A stretch of 64,000 nucleotides of DNA, from the NCBI GenBank assembly GCA_028768525.1, contig CP054837.1, positions 2,183,501-2,247,500 on the forward strand. Reading direction: 5' to 3'. The notes under the pieces were generated by a model. It searched no databases and was not told the DNA's origin. It saw only the letters and a list, made by a program, of their open reading frames with translations. Positions 25,738-34,545 of the stretch are shown piece after piece. Every line of letters begins with the position of its first letter. The first letter of the stretch is position 1. A program made the translations under genes and the position numbers. The DNA is from Desulfobacter sp. Its GTDB lineage: Bacteria; Desulfobacterota; Desulfobacteria; Desulfobacterales; Desulfobacteraceae.

Positions 25738-26463
25738 TTAATTGGGCAGGTAGGGAATAATCATTTCAGCGTAAAGCTGCTTATATGTGCCGTCTTGCTT
25801 AACCTCTTTTAATGTCAGTGACAAGGTTGATGCCAGTTTTTCATGGCTTTTATGCAGGTATAGATAGTTGGGCACCACGGCCAACGGCGGTTCGACAAAC
25901 CGAACCCCTTCAATCCCGAGTTTCTGAATCATGGCATACCCGCAAAGCTTTGTGATGAGAATGATATCCGTCCGGTCCGCAGCCAGAAGGTTAAACAACA
26001 GCGTTTTATTTTTTACTTTGGTAATGGATTTTGCAGCGGTCACCTCGTTATCGAAGATTTTCCACCCGTGTATATATGCCAGGTTCAAATCTTTCAGGCT
26101 TGACCATCCGTCGATCCTGATGTTTTCCTTCCTGGCAAATGCGCCGAAAACAAACTCGCCAAAGGGCTCTGTAACGCAGACAAGATTCGGGTAGCTTTTT
26201 GACAATCCCATCACCCTTGGGCCGTCCCCGTCATCAATTCCCGAATTCACATGAATCAGGGATCGGCCAACAGGAGGGGTGTTACGGGAGACCGTTATTT
26301 GATTACGCGCACAAATTTCTTCCACCAAGCGGAAAAAAAATGCCTCATAGGGGGAGTGAATCGTGCAATTTATATTCAGGTGTTTTTGTTCGGCCCCATG
26401 AACAAAAGAAGAGAAGAGGATACATATGATCAATGCCAGGAAAATAAAGTACTTTCTTTCCAT
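25738..26463 (-). CDS. Periplasmic solute-binding protein (family 3), transporter-less
   Basis: A 241-residue protein with a signal peptide (hydrophobic residues about 4-20, cleavage near VHGAE) and a bilobed family-3 amino-acid-type binding fold. The start at 26463 has GGAGGAGA upstream; an in-frame ATG at 26478 has none. No permease or ATPase gene is nearby. The neighbouring hybrid kinase carries its own solute-binding domain of the same class and the other neighbour is a membrane signalling protein, so this protein probably presents a ligand to a sensor rather than feeding an importer. Confidence 0.8.
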   Translation of the reverse strand: MERKYFIFLALIICILFSSFVHGAEQKHLNINCTIHSPYEAFFFRLVEEICARNQITVSRNTPPVGRSLIHVNSGIDDGDGPRVMGLSKSYPNLVCVTEPFGEFVFGAFARKENIRIDGWSSLKDLNLAYIHGWKIFDNEVTAAKSITKVKNKTLLFNLLAADRTDIILITKLCGYAMIQKLGIEGVRFVEPPLAVVPNYLYLHKSHEKLASTLSLTLKEVKQDGTYKQLYAEMIIPYLPN

Positions 26464-26519
26464 TTGGGTCTCCTCCATTTAATTGAACCGGCTGACTCCT
26501 TTTCATTCTATACAAAAAT

Positions 26520-29500
26520 TTAGGCTTTTAACAGGGCACTGATCAGATTGGATATTTCAGACATTGTGATGGGCTTCATTGCATAAGCTGAAATACCGGC
26601 TTTCTCTGCCTCCTTTTCATCCATCAGGGTATGATTCCCGGTGCAGATAATAATCGGCAGGTCAGGCCGAAGCCTTTTTAATTCCCGGGATAATTGGACG
26701 CCGTTCATTTGGGGCATTGTCAAATCGGTAATCACAAGATCAAATCGGTCCGGTGCTTCTGCAAATAGGGCCAATGCATCAACAGGACTGGTAGAAACCT
26801 GTACTTCATAATTGAGGGCGGTTAATATCTCATCGGCGATATCCACCAGCGAGGCTTCATCATCCACAAATAAAATTCTTTCTTTTCCGGGTATTTCCAG
26901 TTTTTTAACTGGAATTTCAGATTCCGTTTGCGGTTTTTCCTCTATGGTCGGAAAAATGATTGAAAAACGGGCCCCCTTTCCGGGTTCACTTTGGACACCA
27001 ATCTTGCCATCGTGGTTTTTTACGATCCCATGGACGACCGAAAGGCCCATCCCAGTGCCCTTCCCGACTTCTTTTGTTGTAAAATAGGGATCAAATATCT
27101 TATCCCGGATGGCCGGGTCGATTCCCGGCCCCGTATCTTTTACACCAAGTTCTATATACCTGCCCGGGGCCACATCTTTTTCACCGTCCCCGACATCGAC
27201 CGTGTCAAGGCTGATCTCCAGGACCCCTCCTGTATCACGCATTGCATGGGATGCATTGGTGCACAGGTTAATCAGGACTTGATGGATCTGGGTGGCATCG
27301 GCCAGAATGGTATCCACGGTCTGGGGAATACGAGCCTGAATCTCTATATTGGCTGGGATAGAAGATCGGATCAGCTTGATGGTTTCATTGACAATAGATG
27401 AGATATCAATGGGTTTTCTGTGCTTCTCAATCCGCCTGCTGAAACGTAACAGCTGCCTGACCACATCTTTTGCCCGAAGGCTTGCTGTCTTTATTTTTTT
27501 GATTTTACCATGGGCATTGTCGGATTCGGGCAATGCATTTAAAGCAAGCTCTGCATTTCCCAGAATAATGCCGAGAATATTATTGAAGTCATGGGCAATC
27601 CCGCTGGAAAGCGTTCCGATCGATTCCATTTTCTGGGACTGGCGAAGTTCTTCCTCTATCCGTTTACGCTCTGAAATATCCCGGTCTATCCCCCGGTACC
27701 CTTTGAATTCGCCGTCAGAATTAAAAATCGGGCTACCGCTGGATTCGATGGTGACCAGGCGGCCGTCCTTACGCTGGTTGATCGTTTCAAACCTTGAAAA
27801 GGGCTCATGGCGATCCCTGATTCTGGCAAAGGCCCGGGCTGATTTTTCCTTTTCATGGGACGGAATCAGATCCAAGGCTGATTTTCCGACCACTTCTTCC
27901 GGTGTGTATCCCAGCAGCCGTATAACCCCCGGACTGGAATAGGTAAACACCGTGTCTTCATCAAATTCCCAGATCCAGTCGGATGAATTCTCAGCCAGTT
28001 GCTGGAATCTTAATTCCAGCTGTTTCCGCTCGGTTAAATCCCTCCCACTGGAAATGAGGTATTTGGGGTCACCCCGGTCATCCCTGATCACCGCGACATT
28101 ATACTCCGTGGGTATTTTCCGTCCGTTCTTGCAGATCAAATCCAGCTCTATGGTGCCAAACCCCGTCCGGGTAACCATCTCAACAAAGGGAAGGGCCTTT
28201 TTTAAATCCGCCGGGCTGTAATAGGACTCCGGTGCTTTCATCCGGGCGATTTCATCATTGGTATACCCAGAGATACGGCAGAAGGCGTCATTCCACCGGA
28301 TGGCTTTTCCTGTGGCCGGCTCGAAAAGGAAAAAGGTATCCCTTTGTGAGTTCAAGGCGGCTTCCGTGAACTCCTTTTCTTCACGAATCCGTTTTTCGCT
28401 CCGCTTGAGCCGGGTGATATCCCGGGCCACGCCAAGTACACCGATAAGATTGCCGGAATTGTCGTACATTGGGGTTTTAATGGTTTCCAGCAATTCTTTA
28501 TGGCCGTCATCGGCAAAGGTCACATCTTCCTGATTAATGGTCGGCCCGTTTGAGGCAATTGCCAGCTTATCTTTCTCCCTGAAGAAATCCGCCAATGCTT
28601 CATCCACAAAATCATAATCGGTCTTACCGATGATATCGGATTCCTTTGCCCCGAAAAACCGTTCGAATTTTTTATTGCATGACAGATATCTGCCCTCGGG
28701 ATCCTTCAGCCAGATAAGATCGGGTATGGTTTCAATCAAGGTGCGTAAAAAACCTTCGCTTTCAGCCAATGCGTTGTTCTTGACCGCTATTTCCCGGGTC
28801 TTTCTTTTTACCTGCAACCGTGACAGAAAAAGGACAAGCACCAAAATACTGAAAACTGCCCCGGCACTTTTTAACACCGTCATGGCCCATGTGGGGATTA
28901 TTTCAACGGTTTTCTGGGCGATCTTTGTTTCAAAATAGTTTTCCAGCAATTCATAGTAGATTGAATCGCTGTCGGCGAAGAGCCTGGCCATATGCGAATC
29001 TATTTTTCCAGAAAGGTTCTCGGTTAACCGCCCCCCTTTTGTGAACGCGAATTTTATGCTGATGGGCTGGAAAATGACTGCGGTTTTTTTAAGATTGTAT
29101 TTTTCCTCATTCTTATTTCCGAAATTTCGATTTGTGACGCCGGCATCGGCGAGATTATTCTCTACCGCCTCAAATACCTTGTCATAGCTGTCACATTCTA
29201 AAAAGGTGCAATCGACATGGAATTTTTGAACAATTTCTCGAATGCCGTCTGCACCTTCAAAATTGACACTCCCCTTGAGTACGGCAATTTTCTTCTTTTT
29301 CAGATCCGTTATTGATTGGATCCGGGTGTTCTCTTTTTTGACATAGACCCTGGACCAGCTCATGAGAACGGCATCATGGGAAAACCTGTAGATCCTGTTC
29401 CTTTTTTCCGTAAAGGCAACATCAGGCATGAGATCTATTTCATTGCGGATCAATCTCTCAAGATTTTCATTCCAGCTTCCATGAACATACCTGATATCCC

Positions 29501-29744
29501 AGTTTTCTTTACTTGCGATACTTGCGATGAGTTCAGGCCAGAATCCCCTGACCTCACCTTCGGGATCTGTAAAAACCTTGGGTTTATTTTCATACACGCC
29601 AACCTTGACCGTTAACCTGTCTTCACCTGCTGCATCGGCTGTAAAACAGCTTGCCGTTAAAATGAACACTCCAATAAAAACTGAATAAAGGCAAAATAAT
29701 CCTGATATTTTTCCAATTCGGCATCTCATATTCAATCTTTCCAT
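26520..29744 (-). CDS. Hybrid histidine kinase: solute-binding sensor, three PAS, kinase, receiver
   Basis: About 1074 residues. Order: N-terminal signal/membrane segment, a periplasmic family-3 solute-binding domain (about 45-265), TM near 293-313, three PAS domains (starting about 335, 465 and 595), HisKA with phospho-acceptor His in GIAHDFNNIL (about 722), HATPase (DTGPGID, GTGMGLS) and a C-terminal receiver (VDDE at about 958, Asp in ITDLTMPQMNG). The start is uncertain: TTG at 29750, ATG at 29744 or ATG at 29729; the last has GGAAAG at good spacing. It heads a three-gene operon with the free binding protein and the coiled-coil sensor. There is no DNA-binding output, so phosphate probably passes to another regulator. 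Confidence 0.93.
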   Translation of the reverse strand: MERLNMRCRIGKISGLFCLYSVFIGVFILTASCFTADAAGEDRLTVKVGVYENKPKVFTDPEGEVRGFWPELIASIASKENWDIRYVHGSWNENLERLIRNEIDLMPDVAFTEKRNRIYRFSHDAVLMSWSRVYVKKENTRIQSITDLKKKKIAVLKGSVNFEGADGIREIVQKFHVDCTFLECDSYDKVFEAVENNLADAGVTNRNFGNKNEEKYNLKKTAVIFQPISIKFAFTKGGRLTENLSGKIDSHMARLFADSDSIYYELLENYFETKIAQKTVEIIPTWAMTVLKSAGAVFSILVLVLFLSRLQVKRKTREIAVKNNALAESEGFLRTLIETIPDLIWLKDPEGRYLSCNKKFERFFGAKESDIIGKTDYDFVDEALADFFREKDKLAIASNGPTINQEDVTFADDGHKELLETIKTPMYDNSGNLIGVLGVARDITRLKRSEKRIREEKEFTEAALNSQRDTFFLFEPATGKAIRWNDAFCRISGYTNDEIARMKAPESYYSPADLKKALPFVEMVTRTGFGTIELDLICKNGRKIPTEYNVAVIRDDRGDPKYLISSGRDLTERKQLELRFQQLAENSSDWIWEFDEDTVFTYSSPGVIRLLGYTPEEVVGKSALDLIPSHEKEKSARAFARIRDRHEPFSRFETINQRKDGRLVTIESSGSPIFNSDGEFKGYRGIDRDISERKRIEEELRQSQKMESIGTLSSGIAHDFNNILGIILGNAELALNALPESDNAHGKIKKIKTASLRAKDVVRQLLRFSRRIEKHRKPIDISSIVNETIKLIRSSIPANIEIQARIPQTVDTILADATQIHQVLINLCTNASHAMRDTGGVLEISLDTVDVGDGEKDVAPGRYIELGVKDTGPGIDPAIRDKIFDPYFTTKEVGKGTGMGLSVVHGIVKNHDGKIGVQSEPGKGARFSIIFPTIEEKPQTESEIPVKKLEIPGKERILFVDDEASLVDIADEILTALNYEVQVSTSPVDALALFAEAPDRFDLVITDLTMPQMNGVQLSRELKRLRPDLPIIICTGNHTLMDEKEAEKAGISAYAMKPITMSEISNLISALLKA

Positions 29745-29750
29745 TGGCAA

Positions 29751-30067
29751 TCAAGTGGACGTAAAACATCTGCACATTTCCAGAAAAATACGATACGGCA
29801 TCGCATATCATCGCTAATTCAGGGATGATACAATACGTTGCAGGAACTCTATCAGGAATTGGCGCCATAAACAACCTTCAAGGCGATATGTTGAATTCGC
29901 ATGGTTCGACCCAAAATGTAAGTATCAGTCCAAACCACCAATACGCGATGATCTAAGCAATTCAGAGGAAACACCTTGAGGGCGGGCGGGATGGGGAAAA
30001 GGTGGACTGCCGGATGCCTTAAAGAGGGCATGGACGGCAGTCCGTCCGCATGGCGGGGCCAGAAAGA
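29751..30067. other. Intergenic region, no gene seen
   Basis: About 317 bases upstream of the hybrid kinase and downstream of the response regulator. It marks the border between the A+T-rich sensor cluster and the more GC-rich SulP operon. I see no supported coding sequence; the promoter of the kinase operon should lie here. Confidence 0.4.
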
Positions 30068-30496
30068 TTACCAGCCCCGGGTTTCCATGATGGTCTTGAT
30101 TCTGTCGCTGGTCTTTTTCTCCACCAGGATCATTTTTTTAGTCTGCGCCTTATGGATCTTGTCCGTGAGTACGGAAATGTCGGCAGGTTTTTCCAGCAGA
30201 TCCATGGCCCCCAGTTTCATGGCCGAAATGCCTTTTTCCACAGTGGCATGGCCGGTGAGGAGGATCACCTGGACATCAGGATTTTGAATTTTAAGAATTT
30301 TCAAGGTTTCAAGCCCGTCCATTTCCGGCATCTGCAGGTCAAGGACCACCACATCAAAATTCTTTTTATCAGCCGCCTGAATGCCCCGCCGGGCAGAGGT
30401 GGTGGTGGTAACGTTCATACCGCGGCTCGTCATTCTTTCTCCCAGGGTATCTATAAATTCCGGTTCGTCGTCTATGAGCAATACGTTTTCGTTCAT
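30068..30496 (-). CDS. Stand-alone response regulator receiver
   Basis: A 142-residue single-domain receiver with the acidic pocket (IDDE), phospho-acceptor Asp53 in VLDLQMPEMDG, a switch Thr in LLTGH and Lys in LEKP. The extra 20 residues at the C-terminus are a basic helix. It is the last gene of the minus-strand SulP operon, 33 bp after the degenerate kinase. With no output domain it should work as a phosphate shuttle or by binding a partner. A short ribosome site (AAGGAGA) precedes the ATG. Confidence 0.93.
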   Translation of the reverse strand: MNENVLLIDDEPEFIDTLGERMTSRGMNVTTTTSARRGIQAADKKNFDVVVLDLQMPEMDGLETLKILKIQNPDVQVILLTGHATVEKGISAMKLGAMDLLEKPADISVLTDKIHKAQTKKMILVEKKTSDRIKTIMETRGW

Positions 30497-30529
30497 GATT
30501 ATCTCCTTATGACATTTATATCCGTCTTT

Positions 30530-31174
30530 TTATTTTCCAAAGGTCAGGGTGATCAGGCCTTTATCGGGGAGGACCTCGATATGGGCGCCGGCATCGGAAC
30601 ATAGATGAAAGACGTCTGCGGCCTTTAACGCGGGTTCAGGGGATTCTGTAAAGGGGCTGGATGCCTCAAATCCCATGGTTACGGCATTCTCTTTTTTGGC
30701 AACACTAACTGAAAGCACCGTTTCAGCCGCCATGCCGGCCATCATGGCCTCCATGGTCTGCCAGATCAGATTCAGCAGCGAAAAATACGAAAGGGTCAGT
30801 GACACGGGGGTGTCTGTGGCTTCAATACGGATTTCCACCTGCCGGTTGGCGGCCAGCCTGGCCCCGATGCTGGCGGCAAGGGCTGCCGCATCATTGAGGT
30901 CCACCTGCTGCTCAGGGCGGTCGACACTGTGGGCAAACCGGTTCATCTGCTTGAGCAGGTCGTCGGCTCTCACAATCTGCCGGGAGATCCTCTCTGAGAC
31001 CTGGGTCAGCCGTTCCGGATCCAGGGGCCGGCCCTGGAGGGCCAGGGCCGTGAAGTCCTGTATCAGCCCGTTGTTTTCATTCATGATGGCCAGGCAGTTT
31101 TTAAGTTCATGGGACATGGCCGCCGTCATCTTGCCGAAATAGCCGGTACCCTTTGTACGTTGTTCAACTGTCAT
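30530..31174 (-). CDS. Degenerate histidine kinase, H-box without ATP-binding motifs
   Basis: A 214-residue soluble protein. The N-terminal dimerisation helix carries a normal H-box (AAMSHELKNCLAIMN, His22). The C-terminal half aligns in shape with an HATPase domain (FSLLNLIWQTMEAMM in place of the N-box) but lacks the N-box Asn and has no DxGxG or GxGxG loops, so it should not bind ATP. It may act as a phosphotransfer module, like Spo0B or ChpT (comparison by architecture, not homology). AAAGG precedes the ATG at 31174; an upstream in-frame ATG at 31228 would overlap the previous gene. It lies between two single-domain receivers, the arrangement expected of a phosphorelay hub. Confidence 0.75.
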   Translation of the reverse strand: MTVEQRTKGTGYFGKMTAAMSHELKNCLAIMNENNGLIQDFTALALQGRPLDPERLTQVSERISRQIVRADDLLKQMNRFAHSVDRPEQQVDLNDAAALAASIGARLAANRQVEIRIEATDTPVSLTLSYFSLLNLIWQTMEAMMAGMAAETVLSVSVAKKENAVTMGFEASSPFTESPEPALKAADVFHLCSDAGAHIEVLPDKGLITLTFGK

Positions 31175-31196
31175 TGTTTTCCTTTCCCGGGCAGCC

Positions 31197-31556
31197 TCAG
31201 TTGCCCAGTACCTCTTTGAGTCTCTCAATGAGGCGGGTGATGTCCACGGGTTTGACCAGATAGTACGCTTCTCCGGTTTCCGAACAGCCCTGTTGGTAAC
31301 AGTCCTTTGATCCGTGGCCGGTCATGAAAATATAACGGAGGTCGGCATCCTTCTGCTCCAGCCGCTGTTTGAGTTCAAACCCGTCGATACCGGGCATTTT
31401 CACGTCCAGTACCGCCACCTGGTAGGCATTATGGTCCACCATATCCAGGGCCTTTTCCGGCTCATCTGTCCAGTCTGCCTGAATCCCTCTGAATTCAAGG
31501 CGCTGGGCAAGGGTGGATACCAATTCTTTTTCATCGTCTACCAATAATATTTTCAT
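31197..31556 (-). CDS. Stand-alone response regulator receiver
   Basis: A 119-residue single receiver domain with VDDE, phospho-acceptor Asp51 in VLDVKMPGIDG, a Thr in FMTGHG and VKPVD with the conserved Lys. No output domain. It overlaps the upstream sensor kinase gene by 4 bp (31553-31556), so it is very probably that kinase's first acceptor. The loop between beta-4 and beta-5 has an unusual Cys pair (CYQQGC), which might be redox-sensitive. Confidence 0.93.
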   Translation of the reverse strand: MKILLVDDEKELVSTLAQRLEFRGIQADWTDEPEKALDMVDHNAYQVAVLDVKMPGIDGFELKQRLEQKDADLRYIFMTGHGSKDCYQQGCSETGEAYYLVKPVDITRLIERLKEVLGN

Positions 31557-33289
31557 GCTTTTTCCTTATCCCCTTCCGTAAGGGGCAGTAAAACGGTAAA
31601 TGTTGTGCCCTGGTTCTCTTTGCTTTTCACCTGGATCTGCCCCCCCAGTTCCTGGACAAGGCCGTAGGTGATGGACAGGCCTAAGCCTGTTCCGCCGTCA
31701 TCTGTTTTTGTGGAAAAAAAGGGTTCAAAAATTTCCTTGAGATTGGCCTCGGATATGCCGCAGCCGTCATCTCCAATGCCCAGCGAGACAAATCCCTGCG
31801 GTCCGTTCTGGGCACAGATATCCAATTGTCCCCCCGGCTCCATGGCGCCGAAGGCATTATTGATGATATTGAGCAGGATCTGCTGGAGCTTACCGTGATC
31901 GCAGAGCACTTTGGGGAGCTTCTCCGGTATATCAATTTTAATTGTGATATTTCTGAATTCCGCTTCCTTGGCCAGAAAGACCAGCACCTCATCCAGCACC
32001 ATCCGGATTTTCAGGGGCACCAGACGGTTATCGGTATGCCGGCCGAAGCTCAGCAGCTGTTTGGTAATCCGGCTGCATCGGATCACCGAGGCCAGAATGG
32101 TGTCAATGATCTTATCGAATCTAGCGTCATTGGCCCCTTCCGGACTGAACTCCAGGAGATCTTTCATCAGCCCGGCCTTTTCATTGATAATGGCCAGGGG
32201 ATTATTTATTTCATGGGCCACCCCTGCGGCCAGACGGCCGATGGAGGCCATCTTGTTGGCGTATTCAGCCATGTGGAGATATTCGGCCCGTTTCCGGTCC
32301 ACCATCCTCAGGCGGCGGACCAGATATGATGTGATCAGCCAGATCCAGAGCAGAATGACGGTAATGCTCCCCGCCAGATATTTGATCAGGGTGACCTGGC
32401 TGTCGCGCCAGGGGGCCATGAGCGCCTTTTCGGGCTTGATCACCATGAGCACAAAGGGAGTATCCGGTATATAACGGTAGGCCGCAATACACTTATCCCC
32501 GGTTCCCGGATCCGCCAGGGACAGGGTAAGGGTTTCATCGCTTTTCGGAGGCAGCGTCATGGGAAGGGCGTCCAGGACATCTCCGTAAATCTCGGACCTG
32601 GTCTGGAGAATTCCCCGTGTATTCACCAGGAACACGTCACTGCCCTGGGCCTTGTCCACCTCCCCCAAAATACGGGTGAGCTGGTGCTCCATGGTGGCCC
32701 GGAGAATAAACATCCGGCCGTCACCGGCCCGGTGACGGATGGCCAGGGCAATATGGGGAACATGGCGGAACCCCATGAAGGCCTCGCTGACAAAGGTGCC
32801 CTCTTCCTTTACCCGGCTGAACCAGGTCTGGGCGGAATAGTTCTTTCCCCCCAATCCGTAGGGGCCGGCATAGGTGGTCTGGTTGCCCTGACCGTCAATG
32901 ACCCCGATATCCGTGAACCCCCCGAAGCTTTGGGTCAGATCCGCCAGCACCCCGTTAAGGTGTGCCGGGTCCGAAAGCCGCTCCAGGGGGGTATTGTTGA
33001 CCACATAGGTCAGGGCATTCTTCCGTTCATCCAGAAAAGAGGCCACAGACCGCCAGGTGTTGGAGGCCAGCCGAGAGGTCCGTGCAACGGCGTCCTGCTC
33101 CATGGAGGTATAGGTCAGGTTATAATCAATGGCAGCAAAAAAAATCACCGGTACAATGGCGAACCCGGCTGTGAGAACAAATGAAAGCAGCCAGATCCGC
33201 CGGAAGTCCAGAAACTCCCCTTTTTTGAGAAAGGGGAGTCGTTCCGGGTTCATTTTTGAAGACCGTTTATGATCTGATTTCTGGGACAT
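31553..33289 (-). CDS. Sensor histidine kinase with periplasmic dCache domain
   Basis: A 578-residue kinase: TM1 at about 33-53, a double-Cache-like periplasmic sensor (about 60-300), TM2 at about 305-325, HisKA with GVAHEINNPLA (His near 360) and an HATPase domain with ILLNIINNAF, DDGCGI and GGTGLGLS. All catalytic motifs are intact. There is no HAMP or receiver. The gene overlaps the downstream receiver gene by 4 bp. In the SulP operon it is the only complete kinase, so it should be the signal input. The ligand is unknown, but dCache domains often bind small organic acids or amino acids. Confidence 0.94.
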   Translation of the reverse strand: MSQKSDHKRSSKMNPERLPFLKKGEFLDFRRIWLLSFVLTAGFAIVPVIFFAAIDYNLTYTSMEQDAVARTSRLASNTWRSVASFLDERKNALTYVVNNTPLERLSDPAHLNGVLADLTQSFGGFTDIGVIDGQGNQTTYAGPYGLGGKNYSAQTWFSRVKEEGTFVSEAFMGFRHVPHIALAIRHRAGDGRMFILRATMEHQLTRILGEVDKAQGSDVFLVNTRGILQTRSEIYGDVLDALPMTLPPKSDETLTLSLADPGTGDKCIAAYRYIPDTPFVLMVIKPEKALMAPWRDSQVTLIKYLAGSITVILLWIWLITSYLVRRLRMVDRKRAEYLHMAEYANKMASIGRLAAGVAHEINNPLAIINEKAGLMKDLLEFSPEGANDARFDKIIDTILASVIRCSRITKQLLSFGRHTDNRLVPLKIRMVLDEVLVFLAKEAEFRNITIKIDIPEKLPKVLCDHGKLQQILLNIINNAFGAMEPGGQLDICAQNGPQGFVSLGIGDDGCGISEANLKEIFEPFFSTKTDDGGTGLGLSITYGLVQELGGQIQVKSKENQGTTFTVLLPLTEGDKEKA

Positions 33290-33307
33290 AGGTCACTGCC
33301 GGGCCCC

Positions 33308-34528
33308 TCAGGCCCCTTCCCCCTGACGGTGTTTTTTGTTGGCGTCTTCCAGGACACGGCTCAGTTCCTCAATATCCACGGGTTTGTGGAGATAGGCAAA
33401 GGCGCCCAGGTTCATGCAGATGTCACGATCCGCTTCAGAACCGTGTCCAGTGAGGATAATCACCTCAACATCCGGGGTCTTTTCCTTGACCTGCTTGAGG
33501 ACCTCGATACCGTCTATGCCCGGCATTTTGAGATCCAGAATCATGACATCGGGGGCATCCTCGGCCACCAGGTTCAGGGCGGATTCGCCGTCATAGGCAA
33601 TGGCCGATCCCACATCACGCATCTGGAGCCGTTCGGACAGGGTCTGGACGAACTCACGCTCGTCATCCACCAGCAGTACCTTTGAGGGGACCTGGAAGTC
33701 AAACTTTCTGTAGATATCGGTCTGGTAGAACCCCTTGCCGATTCGGGTCTCAACGGTGTCCACGCCTGCCACCTGGCCGGCAATGGCCTTGAGCTCCTCT
33801 TCCAGCCGTCCCAGGAGCAGTACATTATTGTGGATGGTCAGGGTCACCAGGCCGTCCCTCGCGCTGACCCCGACGGCATGTCCCTCTTTGGCCAGGGCCA
33901 CTTCCACGTTGGCGGCCAGCACAAAATCCGTTGCCGCCTTGAGGGAGGCCTTTGTGGGCTGGATCACTTCACGCTTCAGGTTGTCAGCCACCAGGGCCGC
34001 GGCAGCCTGGACATCCATCTTGTCCGTGGGAATGACAATATCGTATAACGAAGGATCCCAGGGATCCTGTACCTTGAACAGGCTGTCGCACCAGGCGCCG
34101 GCGATCTCATCGTCCCGCCGGACGTGCCCCACCGCCTCTTTCTCGCTGATCTGTTTGTCAGCGGCCGCTCTGGTTGCCCGGGAGGCGGTGTCCGCAATGA
34201 GGCAGATTTTGAGTACATGGCTCACGGCAGACGGAATCAGCATGGACGTGAAACCGTCCAGCAGGAAATCCGGTTCCGCAAGGTTTTTGGCCAGGGCCAG
34301 CCTCAGGTAAGCAATGGAGCGTTCCTTTTCATGGGTAAACTTGTTAAACACCGATGGTTTATCCAGAAAGGCGCGGCTGATCTTCTTTTCAGAAATATTT
34401 GATAGTTCCGATGCCGTACTGATCAGGTCAAGGTCCGTGATGGTGCGCAGCCCGTGGGCCTGGGAGATTTCCTGGATAATCGTTTCTTTTCCGCAGAATG
34501 TTCCGCTGAAAAATGAAAGAATGGTCAT
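33308..34528 (-). CDS. Cytidylate-kinase-like / BON / receiver fusion protein
   Basis: A 406-residue fusion. Residues 1-190 resemble the cytidylate-kinase-like (CMK2-type) fold; the P-loop region reads FFSGTFCGKE, which lacks the standard GxxxxGK[ST] ending. Residues about 195-275 look like a BON domain (repeated alpha-beta units, VSARDGLVTLTIHNNV). Residues 283-400 are a canonical receiver with VDDE, phospho-acceptor Asp in ILDLKMPGIDG, ILTGHG and HKPVD. It lies 17 bp after the SulP gene and 18 bp before the sensor kinase, inside one operon, so receiver phosphorylation probably modulates the kinase-like part, and perhaps the transporter. AAGGAGA precedes the ATG. The N-terminal assignment is moderate, the receiver certain. 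Confidence 0.78.
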   Translation of the reverse strand: MTILSFFSGTFCGKETIIQEISQAHGLRTITDLDLISTASELSNISEKKISRAFLDKPSVFNKFTHEKERSIAYLRLALAKNLAEPDFLLDGFTSMLIPSAVSHVLKICLIADTASRATRAAADKQISEKEAVGHVRRDDEIAGAWCDSLFKVQDPWDPSLYDIVIPTDKMDVQAAAALVADNLKREVIQPTKASLKAATDFVLAANVEVALAKEGHAVGVSARDGLVTLTIHNNVLLLGRLEEELKAIAGQVAGVDTVETRIGKGFYQTDIYRKFDFQVPSKVLLVDDEREFVQTLSERLQMRDVGSAIAYDGESALNLVAEDAPDVMILDLKMPGIDGIEVLKQVKEKTPDVEVIILTGHGSEADRDICMNLGAFAYLHKPVDIEELSRVLEDANKKHRQGEGA

Positions 34529-34545
34529 GGTTGCATCTCCTTATT

